Assembly: GCA_022790975.1 (NCBI GenBank)
Contig: JAAVYF010000028.1
Location: 1 to 43,264, forward strand
Reading direction: 5' to 3'
Source of the DNA: Clostridia bacterium
GTDB taxonomy: Bacteria > Bacillota > Clostridia > TANB77 > CAG-508
DNA length: 43,264 bases
Positions 1 through 8,789 of the stretch are shown piece after piece; position 1 is the stretch's first letter; each line of letters starts with the position of its first letter. Under the pieces are notes generated by a model. The model made no database searches. It was not told the DNA's origin and saw only the letters and a program-made list of their open reading frames with translations. The translations under genes and the position numbers were made by a program.

Positions 1-1
1 G

Positions 2-103
2 GGCGAATGGAGTGCTTGCTTTAGCAAGGACGACAGCAAGGAGGTAGAAAAAGTATATAATATACAAGCGAGGCACTTGCTTATTTTAGACGTCTTAAAC
101 TAA
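2..103 (+). other. Unassigned G+C-richer segment, possibly the end of a gene
   Basis: The first 100 bases are richer in G+C than the intergenic DNA that follows. One plus-strand frame stays open from base 2 to a TAA at 101-103, 33 codons ending in ARHLLILDVLN. A short hairpin (CTTGC-TTTA-GCAAG) lies near base 17. I do not recognise the protein. It may be the 3' end of a truncated gene or a repeat fragment. Bases 104-250 are A+T-rich with nothing I can name. Confidence 0.15.
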
Positions 104-251
104 CATATATATTTTTATTAATCTTTAATTTATACTTAAATATTTACAAAATAAAAAATGTTTTAAGATATTTAAAATTTATATTTAAAACATAGAAAAA
201 AGAGCGAAATATTCAAAATTCCACTCAAACTAAAATTATATATATAATTTT

Positions 252-271
252 CAAAAAGACTAAAAAAGTCT
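252..271 (-). terminator. Weak intrinsic terminator after tyrS
   Basis: On the minus strand AGACT-TTTTT-AGTCT forms a 5-bp stem followed by five T. It lies about 90 bases past the tyrS stop. The stem is short, so this is tentative. Confidence 0.4.
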
Positions 272-357
272 AATCTAATCTCCATAACTGAAATTTACCT
301 GTTATCTCATTAACCTCTTCAGTACTTCCATAAATTATAGCTCCTAAATATTCTAAT

Positions 358-1569
358 TTATATTTCTAATTTATGAAAAACTTTTTTACCTTTTTTCAAA
401 ATTGCATATCCATCTTTAAAATCTTTTTCAGATAAAACATATTGGATATCTTCAATTTTATCATCATTTAATGAAATTCCGCCTTGAGCTATAAGCTGTT
501 TTGCTTGACCCTTTGATGGAGCAATTCCTGAAATTACTATTGCATCTAAAATTGAAATTTCCATATTTTCTAGTTTTGTTGATGGCATATTTTCAGTATT
601 TCCACCATTACCAAATAAAGCCTCTGCTGCATCTCTAGCTTTAATAGCTTCTTCTTCTCCATGAATTAATTTTGTAATTTCAAATGCAGCTATTTTTTTA
701 GCATCATTAATTTTTTCATCTTTTAATGATGATAATTCATCTACTTTATCATCTGGTAAAAATGTAAGTAAACTTAATACTTTTCTAACTTCTGTATCTC
801 CAATATTTCTCCAATATTGATAAAATTCATATGGAGATGTTTTTTCTGGATTTAGCCAAAGAGCACCTTTAGCTGTTTTTCCCATTTTCTTTCCATCAGC
901 TGTTGTTAAAAGTTTAAATGTTAATCCAAAAGAATCATCACTACCAACTTTTCTGATTAATTCAACACCACCTATAATATTAGACCATTGATCATTTCCA
1001 CCAATTTGAAGCTTACAATTATAATTATCATGTAAATATAAAAAGTCATAACTTTGAAGTAAAAGATATCCCATTTCAAAAAATGTTAAACCTGTTTCTA
1101 ATCTATTTTTATAACATTCTTGAGATATCATTTTTGCAACAGTAAACTTACTTCCTATATTTTTCATAAATTTTATATAATTTAGATCTGAAAGCCAATC
1201 TTTATTGTTTACTATTATTGCTGCATTTTCTCCTTCAAATGAAACAAATCTTTCTGCTTGTTTTTTTATTGCTTCAACATTACTATCTAATTGCTCACGA
1301 GTTAGCATTTGTCTCATATCAGTTCTTCCAGATGGGTCACCAATTTCTGCTGTACCACCACCCATTAATATTATTGGTCTATGTCCTGCTTTTTGAAGTC
1401 TACTTGCTACCATTAATGCTACGAAATGACCTATATGCATACTATTTGCAGTTGGATCTATGCCAATATAAAAACTTACACTTCCTTTGTCAAGTTCTTT
1501 TTTTAACTCATCTTCATGTGTTAATTGCTCAATATATCCTCTTTTATCTAATTCTTCTATAATATTCAT
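358..1569 (-). CDS. tyrS: Tyrosyl-tRNA synthetase
   Basis: Class I aminoacyl-tRNA synthetase that charges tRNA-Tyr in the cytoplasm. The 403-residue length is normal for the bacterial family. The N-terminal Rossmann fold carries the HIGH signature (MHIGH, about residue 45) and the family block GGGTAEIGDPSGRT near 71-84. The KMSKS-type loop is KMGKT, as usual in TyrRS. An S4-like RNA-binding domain (KGQAKQLIAQGGISLN) ends the protein. The ATG follows AAGGAAG at normal distance. The gene has no in-frame CGG and no frameshift; the one C-GG near 480 is GGC-GGA. I saw no T-box leader in the upstream 300 bases. The function is certain. Confidence 0.97.
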   Translation of the reverse strand: MNIIEELDKRGYIEQLTHEDELKKELDKGSVSFYIGIDPTANSMHIGHFVALMVASRLQKAGHRPIILMGGGTAEIGDPSGRTDMRQMLTREQLDSNVEAIKKQAERFVSFEGENAAIIVNNKDWLSDLNYIKFMKNIGSKFTVAKMISQECYKNRLETGLTFFEMGYLLLQSYDFLYLHDNYNCKLQIGGNDQWSNIIGGVELIRKVGSDDSFGLTFKLLTTADGKKMGKTAKGALWLNPEKTSPYEFYQYWRNIGDTEVRKVLSLLTFLPDDKVDELSSLKDEKINDAKKIAAFEITKLIHGEEEAIKARDAAEALFGNGGNTENMPSTKLENMEISILDAIVISGIAPSKGQAKQLIAQGGISLNDDKIEDIQYVLSEKDFKDGYAILKKGKKVFHKLEI

Positions 1570-1700
1570 ATTCTAATACACTTCCTTTTATAATATATTT
1601 AGGTTTTTAAAAGTTACCCATAAACATTTATAAATAATTACATTAATTAATGTTATAATTATCTATGTTAAATTTTTTCTAAAAATATAAATAATATAAC

Positions 1701-1740
1701 AAAAGTTTAGGAATAGCCAATTTATATGCAATCCCTAAAC
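1701..1740 (-). terminator. Inverted repeat, possible terminator in the 1570-1885 gap
   Basis: GTTTAGG at 1705-1711 pairs with CCTAAAC at 1734-1740. Read on the minus strand the hairpin is followed by TTTTG. It lies about 145 bases past the zinc-ribbon gene, so it may end that transcript. A second inverted repeat (TTAGAACT/AGTTCTAA) lies around 1835-1865. I see nothing else in this gap. Confidence 0.35.
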
Positions 1741-1885
1741 CAATAATCTTAATTTAAATTACAATTTTATATAATTTAAAATATTTATATATCAAATTCT
1801 ATTAACTTTGATAATAAATTTTGCAATTTATTATTAGAACTAAACATTTATATAAAAAGTTCTAATAAATTTAGATTTATTATTA

Positions 1886-2179
1886 CTAAACTTTTGCTAT
1901 TATTTTTTTCTCGTCTATATTATTAGTAACACTTAAAGACTCTGGAATATAAACTCCTTCAAACTCTTCTGTAGATAAAAATCTATTTAAGTTTTTCATA
2001 GTTATTCCAGTATTTGCACTAACATCTCCTTTAGTAACAGAACCTGCAGTATAACCGCCATAAGTCAAATAGCTTTTTAATTTTCCTAAATCTTTATTGT
2101 CTTTAACAATGCAACCATTACAAACTTCATTAACTGTTTCGAAAAAACCTCCACAACGAGCACATCTTTTTATTTCCAT
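1886..2179 (-). CDS. Small zinc-ribbon protein, YvyF-like
   Basis: A 97-residue soluble protein. I placed the start at the ATG at 2179 because GGAGG lies about 9 bases upstream; the longer frame to 2236 has no ribosome binding site. It opens with a zinc-ribbon-like pair of cysteine knuckles (CARC and CNGC, about residues 5-23). A helical part follows with a helix-turn-helix-like segment (DVSANTGITMKNLNRFL). This layout resembles the flagellar-operon protein YvyF/TIGR03826 of Firmicutes, a regulator-like zinc-ribbon protein. No flagellar gene is nearby, so I use the name only as a family resemblance. It stands alone, with over 300 bases of A+T-rich DNA on each side. Confidence 0.6.
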   Translation of the reverse strand: MEIKRCARCGGFFETVNEVCNGCIVKDNKDLGKLKSYLTYGGYTAGSVTKGDVSANTGITMKNLNRFLSTEEFEGVYIPESLSVTNNIDEKKIIAKV

Positions 2180-2475
2180 AATATAGACCTCCAACTTCTT
2201 TTGATTTATTGTAAAACATTTTATCATATAAATCAAAAAAAATAAACAATATTTTTCAATTTTTTACAAAATATTTTTATTTTATAAAACTATATAAATT
2301 ACATTTTCTTTTTACATTCATTTTCAGTTCTTTATGTAATTAAAATATTTTTATTTTTAAATTAAAATGAAGGCATGGAACTTTTAAAATGAATACTTCA
2401 CATTTATATTTTATAAATACTTTTAAAATGAAATTAAAAATTTTGAACAAAAATATTAAAATATAAATTTTTATA

Positions 2476-2524
2476 GCTACACATTTAAATATTATTAATT
2501 TTATCTAATATTTAAACATGTAGC
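2476..2524 (-). terminator. Strong terminator hairpin after the ABC exporter operon
   Basis: GCTACA...TTTAAATATTA pairs over nearly 19 bp with TAATATTTAAA...GTAGC across a short A+T loop. The arms end at 2476 and 2524, 38 bases past the permease stop. The flank is T/A-rich in both directions, so it may work both ways. The rest of 2237-2561 is A+T-rich with no open frame I would call. Confidence 0.65.
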
Positions 2525-2561
2525 TTAATTCAAATAATTTTATTTTTATATTTTTAAACAA

Positions 2562-4868
2562 TTATCTTAATAAATTTTCAGTAGCTACAAACATTACAAC
2601 TAATAAAAACATTGAAATTATAAATGTATAATTTCTTATTAAGAATTTACAGTCTTTATTTAAAGTAAAATATTCCTTCTTTATTTCTTTTAATTTAGGC
2701 AAATTCCTTATTAAAATTATAGTTCCAAATATAGCAATAGCTATAACAATATTATTGAAAAGTTCAAACACTATGCTCTCTTCTCCAAATATTCCAATCA
2801 TACATGCATATCCATTATTCAAGAAATGCAATAACATAGTCATTTTTATATTACCTGTTTTTAAAGTAATTATAGCAAACATTATTCCTATAATAAATGC
2901 AAATATTCCTTGGTTTAAATTCATATGATATAAACCAAATAAAACTGCAGAAAATACAATTGCAAATATATTTCCATATCTTTTTGAATAATTTAAAATA
3001 ATTTTTCTAAATAATATTTCTTCAAATACTGCTGGTACAACTGCCATACCTAAAACAAATATAATATTTGCCAAAACTCCTTTTCCTGAAACCATGTTAA
3101 CACTATCAAATATATTATAATCTAATCCAATTTTTGGATATAACCAGTTTAAGAAAAGTTGAATTATTGCTAAAAGTGCAATTCCTATAAAAATTAATTC
3201 TGCTTTATTTATATTTATTATTTCACTTGAGCCCTCTTTTGCTTTATCTTTTAACTCATTTTTAGTTTCTTCTTTAGCCTCTACTTTTACTTCCTCTTTT
3301 GGTTTTTCTTTTTGACTTTCTTTTATTTCTTCTTTCGATTCATCTTCCAAATAAAATTTTATAAATACTGATGTAATTCCTAAAGCTATAATTAGAATAA
3401 TTGAATTTTCTAAAACTAATAATGTTTCTGGGGCCAATTTATTTCCTAATAAACTTGGAAATGCTATTTGGCATATGAAACTAAATACTGTTTCTAAAAC
3501 AATTAATAAAATCATTGCCATTCCAATTGTAAATGCAAATTTTTTAGATTTTCTAACACGTAAATCATACTCTTGCTTTTCTTTTAAATCCATTTCTTTT
3601 TTCTCTTTTTTAACAAAACCAAATAATTTCTTCTTTTTATTGCTTGATGTATAATCTAAAATTCCATTTTTAAAATGTTTTGCACATACATCAAATATTA
3701 ATGGAACTGATCCAATTAAAACAATAAATGAAATTATAATCTGGGCAGTAGTTGCCTGACCAATTATCATCATTGCTGGTATAAAAAATGTTGAAACTAA
3801 TGGTAAGCATGAAATTACATACATAAAAGGTGAAACTGTTATGTATGGAGATATTGCACTAAGACTTATAAAATATAAAATTATTATTATTGACATCAAA
3901 AACATTGTAGTATTTCCAGCTTCTGCAACACTTGTTGTTTTACTAGATAATGCTGCTTGTATTAATGTAGTTAAAAATACTGTAAAAATTAAATATGCAC
4001 ACATTGCAAGTACATAACTAACTATACTAGAGTCAACTGTAGTAATAGTTCCACCTGTTACTCCTGCTAATTTAGTTGCAAATAAACTAGATATCATATT
4101 TCCTATTATATAATAAACAAAAGTATATAATACTTGTATTAAAATTGTTATAGTTGAGCCTAAAACTTTTGCAAGTAAATATTCTTTTTCCGAAACACTT
4201 GTAAGTACATATTCTATTGATTTTGAAACTTTTTCTTGAGCTATTTCACTAGCTATTCTACTTAATACAAAAATCAATACCATATAAACAATTACAATTG
4301 AAATCATTTTTATCATTTCTTTAGTATTTGAATTTTCTGCATCAACCCCAAGTAGTTCTCTTTCTAAATTGACATCTTCATTTAATATATTTAACGTTTC
4401 TAAATCAATTCCATTATTTTGTGCAAAAACTTTATTTCTAGTTTCTTTTAAAGCTTCATGAACTAAATCATATATATTTGAATCTAATCCTTCTTTAGAA
4501 ACTATTTTTGCAGATACAATTGAAGTTTCATCTTTTTTTACTTCAACTAAAACAACATTATCATCTGGAATATTACTTTTCGAATATGAATTTTTACTTA
4601 CTTTTTCTATTTCAAAACTTTCTGATTCACTATATTTAGCTACAAAGTTATCATAAAATAAATTTTCTTCATCAACAATTTGAAGTTTAATATTATCTTC
4701 AGTAAATATATTTATGTTATGTTCTTTCATATATTTAGAAATATTAGACCAATTAGTAGTAACTAAAATTCCTATAAAAATAACAATATTTAAAATAACA
4801 AACCATTTATTTTGAATACTTCTTTCAACATCAAATTTTATTATTTGTTTTACTTTTCTGGTATTCAT
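2562..4868 (-). CDS. ABC-2 exporter permease fused to a CPBP (CAAX protease-like) domain
   Basis: A 768-residue polytopic membrane protein. The N-terminal half is a NatB-type ABC-2 permease: a first helix near residue 25, a large extracytoplasmic loop, then about six helices. After a very acidic/basic linker (repeated KEE/KEEVK, about 500-545) comes a CPBP intramembrane protease-like domain. Its motifs are present in order: EEILFR, FGLYHMN and HFLNN. The ATG at 4868 lies one base after the stop of the ATPase gene, and its AAGGAGG is inside the end of that gene, so translation is probably coupled. Permease-CPBP fusions are known in Firmicutes. The substrate is unknown; sodium export, peptide export or immunity are all possible. 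Confidence 0.85.
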   Translation of the reverse strand: MNTRKVKQIIKFDVERSIQNKWFVILNIVIFIGILVTTNWSNISKYMKEHNINIFTEDNIKLQIVDEENLFYDNFVAKYSESESFEIEKVSKNSYSKSNIPDDNVVLVEVKKDETSIVSAKIVSKEGLDSNIYDLVHEALKETRNKVFAQNNGIDLETLNILNEDVNLERELLGVDAENSNTKEMIKMISIVIVYMVLIFVLSRIASEIAQEKVSKSIEYVLTSVSEKEYLLAKVLGSTITILIQVLYTFVYYIIGNMISSLFATKLAGVTGGTITTVDSSIVSYVLAMCAYLIFTVFLTTLIQAALSSKTTSVAEAGNTTMFLMSIIIILYFISLSAISPYITVSPFMYVISCLPLVSTFFIPAMMIIGQATTAQIIISFIVLIGSVPLIFDVCAKHFKNGILDYTSSNKKKKLFGFVKKEKKEMDLKEKQEYDLRVRKSKKFAFTIGMAMILLIVLETVFSFICQIAFPSLLGNKLAPETLLVLENSIILIIALGITSVFIKFYLEDESKEEIKESQKEKPKEEVKVEAKEETKNELKDKAKEGSSEIININKAELIFIGIALLAIIQLFLNWLYPKIGLDYNIFDSVNMVSGKGVLANIIFVLGMAVVPAVFEEILFRKIILNYSKRYGNIFAIVFSAVLFGLYHMNLNQGIFAFIIGIMFAIITLKTGNIKMTMLLHFLNNGYACMIGIFGEESIVFELFNNIVIAIAIFGTIILIRNLPKLKEIKKEYFTLNKDCKFLIRNYTFIISMFLLVVMFVATENLLR

Positions 4869-4869
4869 T

Positions 4870-5611
4870 TTAGTCCTCCTTAACTTCTTGATTTCCAACT
4901 GCATCTATAAAAATATCATTTAAATTATTATTTATTCTTCCGTTTATTTCATATCCTCTCTTAATTGCTTTCAAATTTCCTTCTAATACAGTTTCTCCAT
5001 GGTCTAAAACAATAATATCATCACAAAGCTCTTCAACATGGTCCATTCTATGTGAAGAAAAAATTATTGTTTTTCCTTCTTTCTTTAATTCTAAAATGCA
5101 TTTTTTTAATTCTTCAACACTAATAGGATCTAAACCAGAAAATGGCTCATCCAAAATCAAGAATTCTGGGTTATGTAGATTTGAAACTATAAATTGAATT
5201 TTTTGTCTATTTCCTTTTGATAAATCTTTTACTTTTTTATTTAAATATTCTAAAATATTAAATTTCTCAAGCCATGTTATTAACTTAGAACGTATTTCTG
5301 AAATATCCATAAGCTTTAAAGCTCCATAATATTCACATAATTCTAAAACTGTATATGATGGAATTAAACTTCCTTCTTCTGGAAGATAACCAAATTTATC
5401 TAAAACTTCTTGTGTAATTTCATTTCCATCATATAAAATCTCTCCGAGATGTAGGCTTTATTATTTTTAAAATCATTCTAAAAGTAGTAGACTTACCAGC
5501 ACCATTTCTTCCAACAATTCCATAAATGTTTCCATTTTTAACTGTGAAAGAAATCTCATTTACAGCTTTTTTATTTCCAAACTCTTTAGTAACTTCTTTT
5601 AACTCTAACAT
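4870..5611 (-). CDS. ABC transporter ATPase, read through one C-GGA shift site
   Basis: ATPase partner of the downstream permease (NatA-like). Walker A is GRNGAGKST near residue 38. The signature is LSKGNRQK, Walker B is FLILDEP, and the switch His is in IIFSSHRMDHVEEL. The frame starting at 5611 runs to AAA-CCT-ACA-TCT and then meets CGG-AGA, which leads to a stop after a few codons. Skipping the C at 5446 gives TCT-GGA-GAG-ATT, the universal KPTSGEI motif of this family, and the frame then runs to 4870. The result is 246 residues, normal length. The start is the ATG at 5611 behind GGGAGG; the longer frame to 5641 lacks a binding site. Confidence 0.9.
5443..5446 (-). other. C-GGA +1 shift site in the ABC ATPase
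   Basis: The codon before is TCT. In frame it reads CGG-A; skipping C gives GGA (Gly) in the motif KPTS-G-EI. Codon 56 of the gene. Confidence 0.88.
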
Positions 5612-5803
5612 ATAAATAAAATCCTCCCTTAAGATTTTCATTTAAAGTATTATCCATATTTTATCATTTTTCTATTTTACCATTTTTTTCTTAATTTGTA
5701 AATATGTAAACCAATAAAAAAGCTGAATATGTATTAATTCGTTAAAATTCAACTATAAGAGCAATTCTATATTTAATCACTTATGTTCAATTTTATTCTA
5801 AAA

Positions 5804-5901
5804 AAGTATAGGATAAAGATTAACAAAAACTATATAATATACAAGCTTTTTTAGATTTTTATGTGTCTTCTATATCTTTTATCAATCTTTATCCTATACT
5901 T
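5804..5901. repeat. Long inverted repeat in a 600-base gene-free stretch
   Basis: An 18-base arm (5804-5821, AAGTATAGGATAAAGATT) is perfectly repeated in reverse complement at 5884-5901, across a 62-base A+T-rich loop. It lies upstream of the ABC exporter and downstream of the S41 gene, both on the minus strand. It could be a small MITE-like element or a structured leader. The rest of 5642-6209 is A+T-rich and holds nothing else I can name. Confidence 0.6.
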
Positions 5902-6209
5902 AAAACTAATAGTTAAATTTAAATATATAAAAATAAAAATTTAAAAATTTTATATTAAAAAATTTCTTATTGCTAAATATATAATATTTTAAATTAACTA
6001 TGAACAGTTATAATTTAATTTAGGTAAAAAAGTAACATTAATTTCACTATAAACTATTCATAATTAATTAACATAAGTATTGAAAAAATAAAATTTGTAA
6101 TATCATATAATTATTTTCTTAAAAACATTATAAATTTTTTATATACTCACATTCTTAAAAGATTAATATTATATATATTCAATAATTAATAATTTATAAA
6201 TAATAATAT

Positions 6210-6251
6210 AAACCAAGAACAAACATTAAATTATTTGTTTGTTCTTGGTTT
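6210..6251 (-). terminator. Terminator of the ftsEX-M23-S41 operon
   Basis: Perfect 15-bp arms (6210-6224, AAACCAAGAACAAAC; 6237-6251) flank a 12-base loop, six bases past the S41 stop. The minus-strand flank is TATATTATTATTT. This is the only strong hairpin after the operon. Confidence 0.7.
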
Positions 6252-6256
6252 TATAT

Positions 6257-7574
6257 TTATTCACCCTTAAGTATAGATATTGCCTTATTTAATTGAGTAT
6301 CAACATTATTTTCTGCATCTTCTTCTGAAATTTCAACTTCATAATCTGGAGTAATACCAGTTTTATGGATTTTTGTTTCATTTGGTGTATAATATTCTTG
6401 AGTTGTAAGTTTTAAAACACTTCCATCTAATAATTGATAAACATTTTGTATTACACCTTTTCCATAAGTAACAGTTCCAACAATTTTTGCAGCTCCATTA
6501 TCTTTTAAAGCTCCGTGTTACAATTTCAGATGCACTTGCAGAATAATTATTAACTAAAACTACCATTTCTACATCATACTTTTTATCTGTTTTTGAAGTA
6601 GTTACAACTTGATGTCCATTTGCTGATTTAGTTATTAATTCTGTTTTTCCATTATCTAAAAACAAATCTAATATTGATAATGCTTCTGAAACTAAACCTC
6701 CTGTATTATATCTTAAATCAAAAACAATTTTTGTAGCACCTTCAGAGATTAATTTATCCATTTCTTTTTCGAATTCATCGCTACATCCTTCATCAAATGT
6801 ATATAAATATATATATCCTATTCCATCTTCTTTCATTTCACTACTTACATGATAAACTTTTATAGCTTGCCTTTGAACTTTAAAATCTATATAATCATCA
6901 TCTTCTTCTCTAAGAATATTTAATGTAACTTCAGTTCCTTCTTCTCCCTTAACTTTATTAGATACCTCAGCTGTGCTTAAACCATATGTTGTTTCACCAT
7001 TTACACCTACTATAAGATCCCCTGATTTTATTCCAGCTTTTTCTGCTGGTGTATCTTTTATAGTAGAATCAACCATAATATAATTTGTTTCACTATCTGC
7101 TCTCATATAAATTCCAACGCCAACATAATTTCCTAAAGCATCTGCTTGATATTCTTCCCATTCTTCTGCAGTCATATATTCTGAATATTCATCACCAATT
7201 CCATCAATAAAACCTTTTAATGTAGAATCTACTAATTCATTCTTATCAATTTCTCCAATATAATTTGTATCTATAAATTCTGCAAATGTATCTAAAAGAT
7301 TTGATATATCCCCAAGTGTTTCAGAAGCTTTTACAATTTTCTTAACTTCATTACCATCTTCATCTGTTTCTTTAGCATTACTAGTTGAAATTAAAAATTT
7401 ATCAGATTTGTTTTTTATTAAAACATAGTATGTTATCGCTGATGATGCAACTCCTATTATACATCCTATCAAAACAACTACTAAAATACTTCTATATAGC
7501 CATTGTGTTTTTAAAGCTTTTATATCCTCTCCATTTAAATTATTTTCTTGCTCTTCTTTATTTTCTTCCTCCAT
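6257..7574 (-). CDS. S41 carboxy-terminal processing protease, read through one C-GGA shift site
   Basis: A membrane-anchored serine protease of the CtpA/CtpB type, 438 residues. One N-terminal helix lies near 30-50, a PDZ domain near 150-230 (IMVDSTIKDTPAEKAGIKSGD), then the S41 core. The catalytic serine region is NNYSASASEIVT. Right after it the frame reads ACA-CGG-AGC and stops six codons later. Skipping the C at 6515 gives ACA-GGA-GCT-TTA, that is VTGALKDNG, the expected S41 block, followed by the lysine-bearing GTVTYGKGV and the normal C-terminus to 6257. Without the shift the general base lysine would be lost. It is the last gene of the ftsEX operon; CtpB-type proteases next to M23 proteins act on cell-wall hydrolases or spore signalling proteins. 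Confidence 0.92.
6512..6515 (-). other. C-GGA +1 shift site in the S41 protease
   Basis: The codon before is ACA. CGG-A is read as GGA (Gly) in SEIVT-G-ALKDNG, between the catalytic serine and the catalytic lysine. Confidence 0.9.
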
Positions 7575-7597
7575 TTTTTTAGTCCTTTCTTAATATT

Positions 7598-8757
7598 TTA
7601 TGGTAAATATTGACTTGGTTCTTTACATTTTCCATTCACTCTAACCTCAAAATGCAAATGTGGTCCTGTCGAATTTCCTGTTGAACCTGTTAACATTATA
7701 ATATCTCCTTGCTTAACTTCATCTCCGAAATTGAACCTTTCTCGAATTAGGTAAGCCATGTGCATATAAAGTCATCGTTCCATCATGATGGTCTATTACC
7801 ACATATTCTCCATAACTTCTATATGTACCATTTGAATTTTTTAATGCATCTGATATAACAATTGTTCCATCTTTTACAGCAACTATCTCTGTTCCGAGAT
7901 TTTATTGCAAAATCTACTCCTGTATGACCTGCATAACCATTATATGTAGTAGTAATATTATCTTTAGTTTTTCCTATAAGTGGTGATATATATCCAGACT
8001 TACTAGGTGTTATAGAAACTTTTATACTATTTTTCTTAGCAAGTTCTATAAGTTCAGCCTCTATTTCTTTTTTATCTTTTTCAAATTGCTCTAATTGATT
8101 ATTTAACTCAATTTCTTCCTCACTCAAATTAACAACTAAATTGTTTTTATCTCTTATAATAACTTCCATTGCTCCGAATTTAGCATCAAGTGTTGTTTTC
8201 ATATTTTCTATTTCATCTTTTTTTTCTTCAACTTGTGCAGTTTTAGCTTGAACTACTACTTTATAATTTTCCAAACTATTTAATAAATCATTATCATATT
8301 CTGCAATTTGTTCTAGCATATAATACTTTGAAATAAAATCCGATAAATCTTTAGAACCTATTAATAAATCTAAATATGTAGTTTTACTTGTTTCATAAAT
8401 TGCAATCAACCTTGTATCTAATAAATCTTTTTGTTTATTATAATCATTTTTTGCATTTTCTAATTCTACTTTTTTTTGTTCAAGCTCTTCATTTAAACCA
8501 TCTAATTTTCCATTTACTTCTTCTAACATATCTTCATATTCTTTAATTTGAACATTTAATCTGTTTATTTGATTTAAAGTAATTGTCATGTTTTCTTTAA
8601 TGCCCGCAATTTCTGTATTTGTAAAATTTATTTGTTCTTCAATATCATCTTTTTTAGACTTAAGTTCTTCTTCTGTAATTGCATAAACTTTTAAAATTCC
8701 TAATAAACCTAAAAGGATTATAAAAATATATGCAATTTTTTTTAAATTATTCTTCAT
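7598..8757 (-). CDS. Coiled-coil M23 peptidase (EnvC/PcsB-like), read through two C-GGA shift sites
   Basis: An exported murein hydrolase or hydrolase activator, 385 residues. A signal peptide or anchor (IAYIFIILLGLLGILKVYA) is followed by a coiled coil of about 200 residues, then a LytM/M23 domain. The zinc motif GHTGVDF comes first. Nine bases later the frame reads TCT-CGG-AAC and goes out of register. Skipping the C at 7896 gives AIKSGTEIVAVKDGT. A second site (TTT-CGG-AGA-TGA) needs the C at 7727 skipped, giving QFGDEVKQGDIIMLTGSTG and then GPHLHFEVR, which carries the last two zinc-site histidines. Without both shifts the enzyme would lack half its active site. Its sister at 8790-10091 shows the same architecture with no shift sites. 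Confidence 0.92.
7724..7727 (-). other. Second C-GGA +1 shift site in the M23 protein
   Basis: The codon before is TTT. CGG-A is read as GGA (Gly) in KVQF-G-DEVKQG. Unshifted, the next codons are AGA-TGA. Confidence 0.88.
7893..7896 (-). other. First C-GGA +1 shift site in the M23 protein
   Basis: The codon before is TCT. CGG-A is read as GGA (Gly) in DFAIKS-G-TEIVAV, where the sister protein has GAPYGASFVAA. Confidence 0.88.
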
Positions 8758-8789
8758 AAAATATCCCTCTTAGTGTTTACTTTAGTATT

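Noticed and set aside
1570..1885. A T-box leader upstream of tyrS
   Set aside because: No T-box core sequence or antiterminator pairing is visible on the minus strand.
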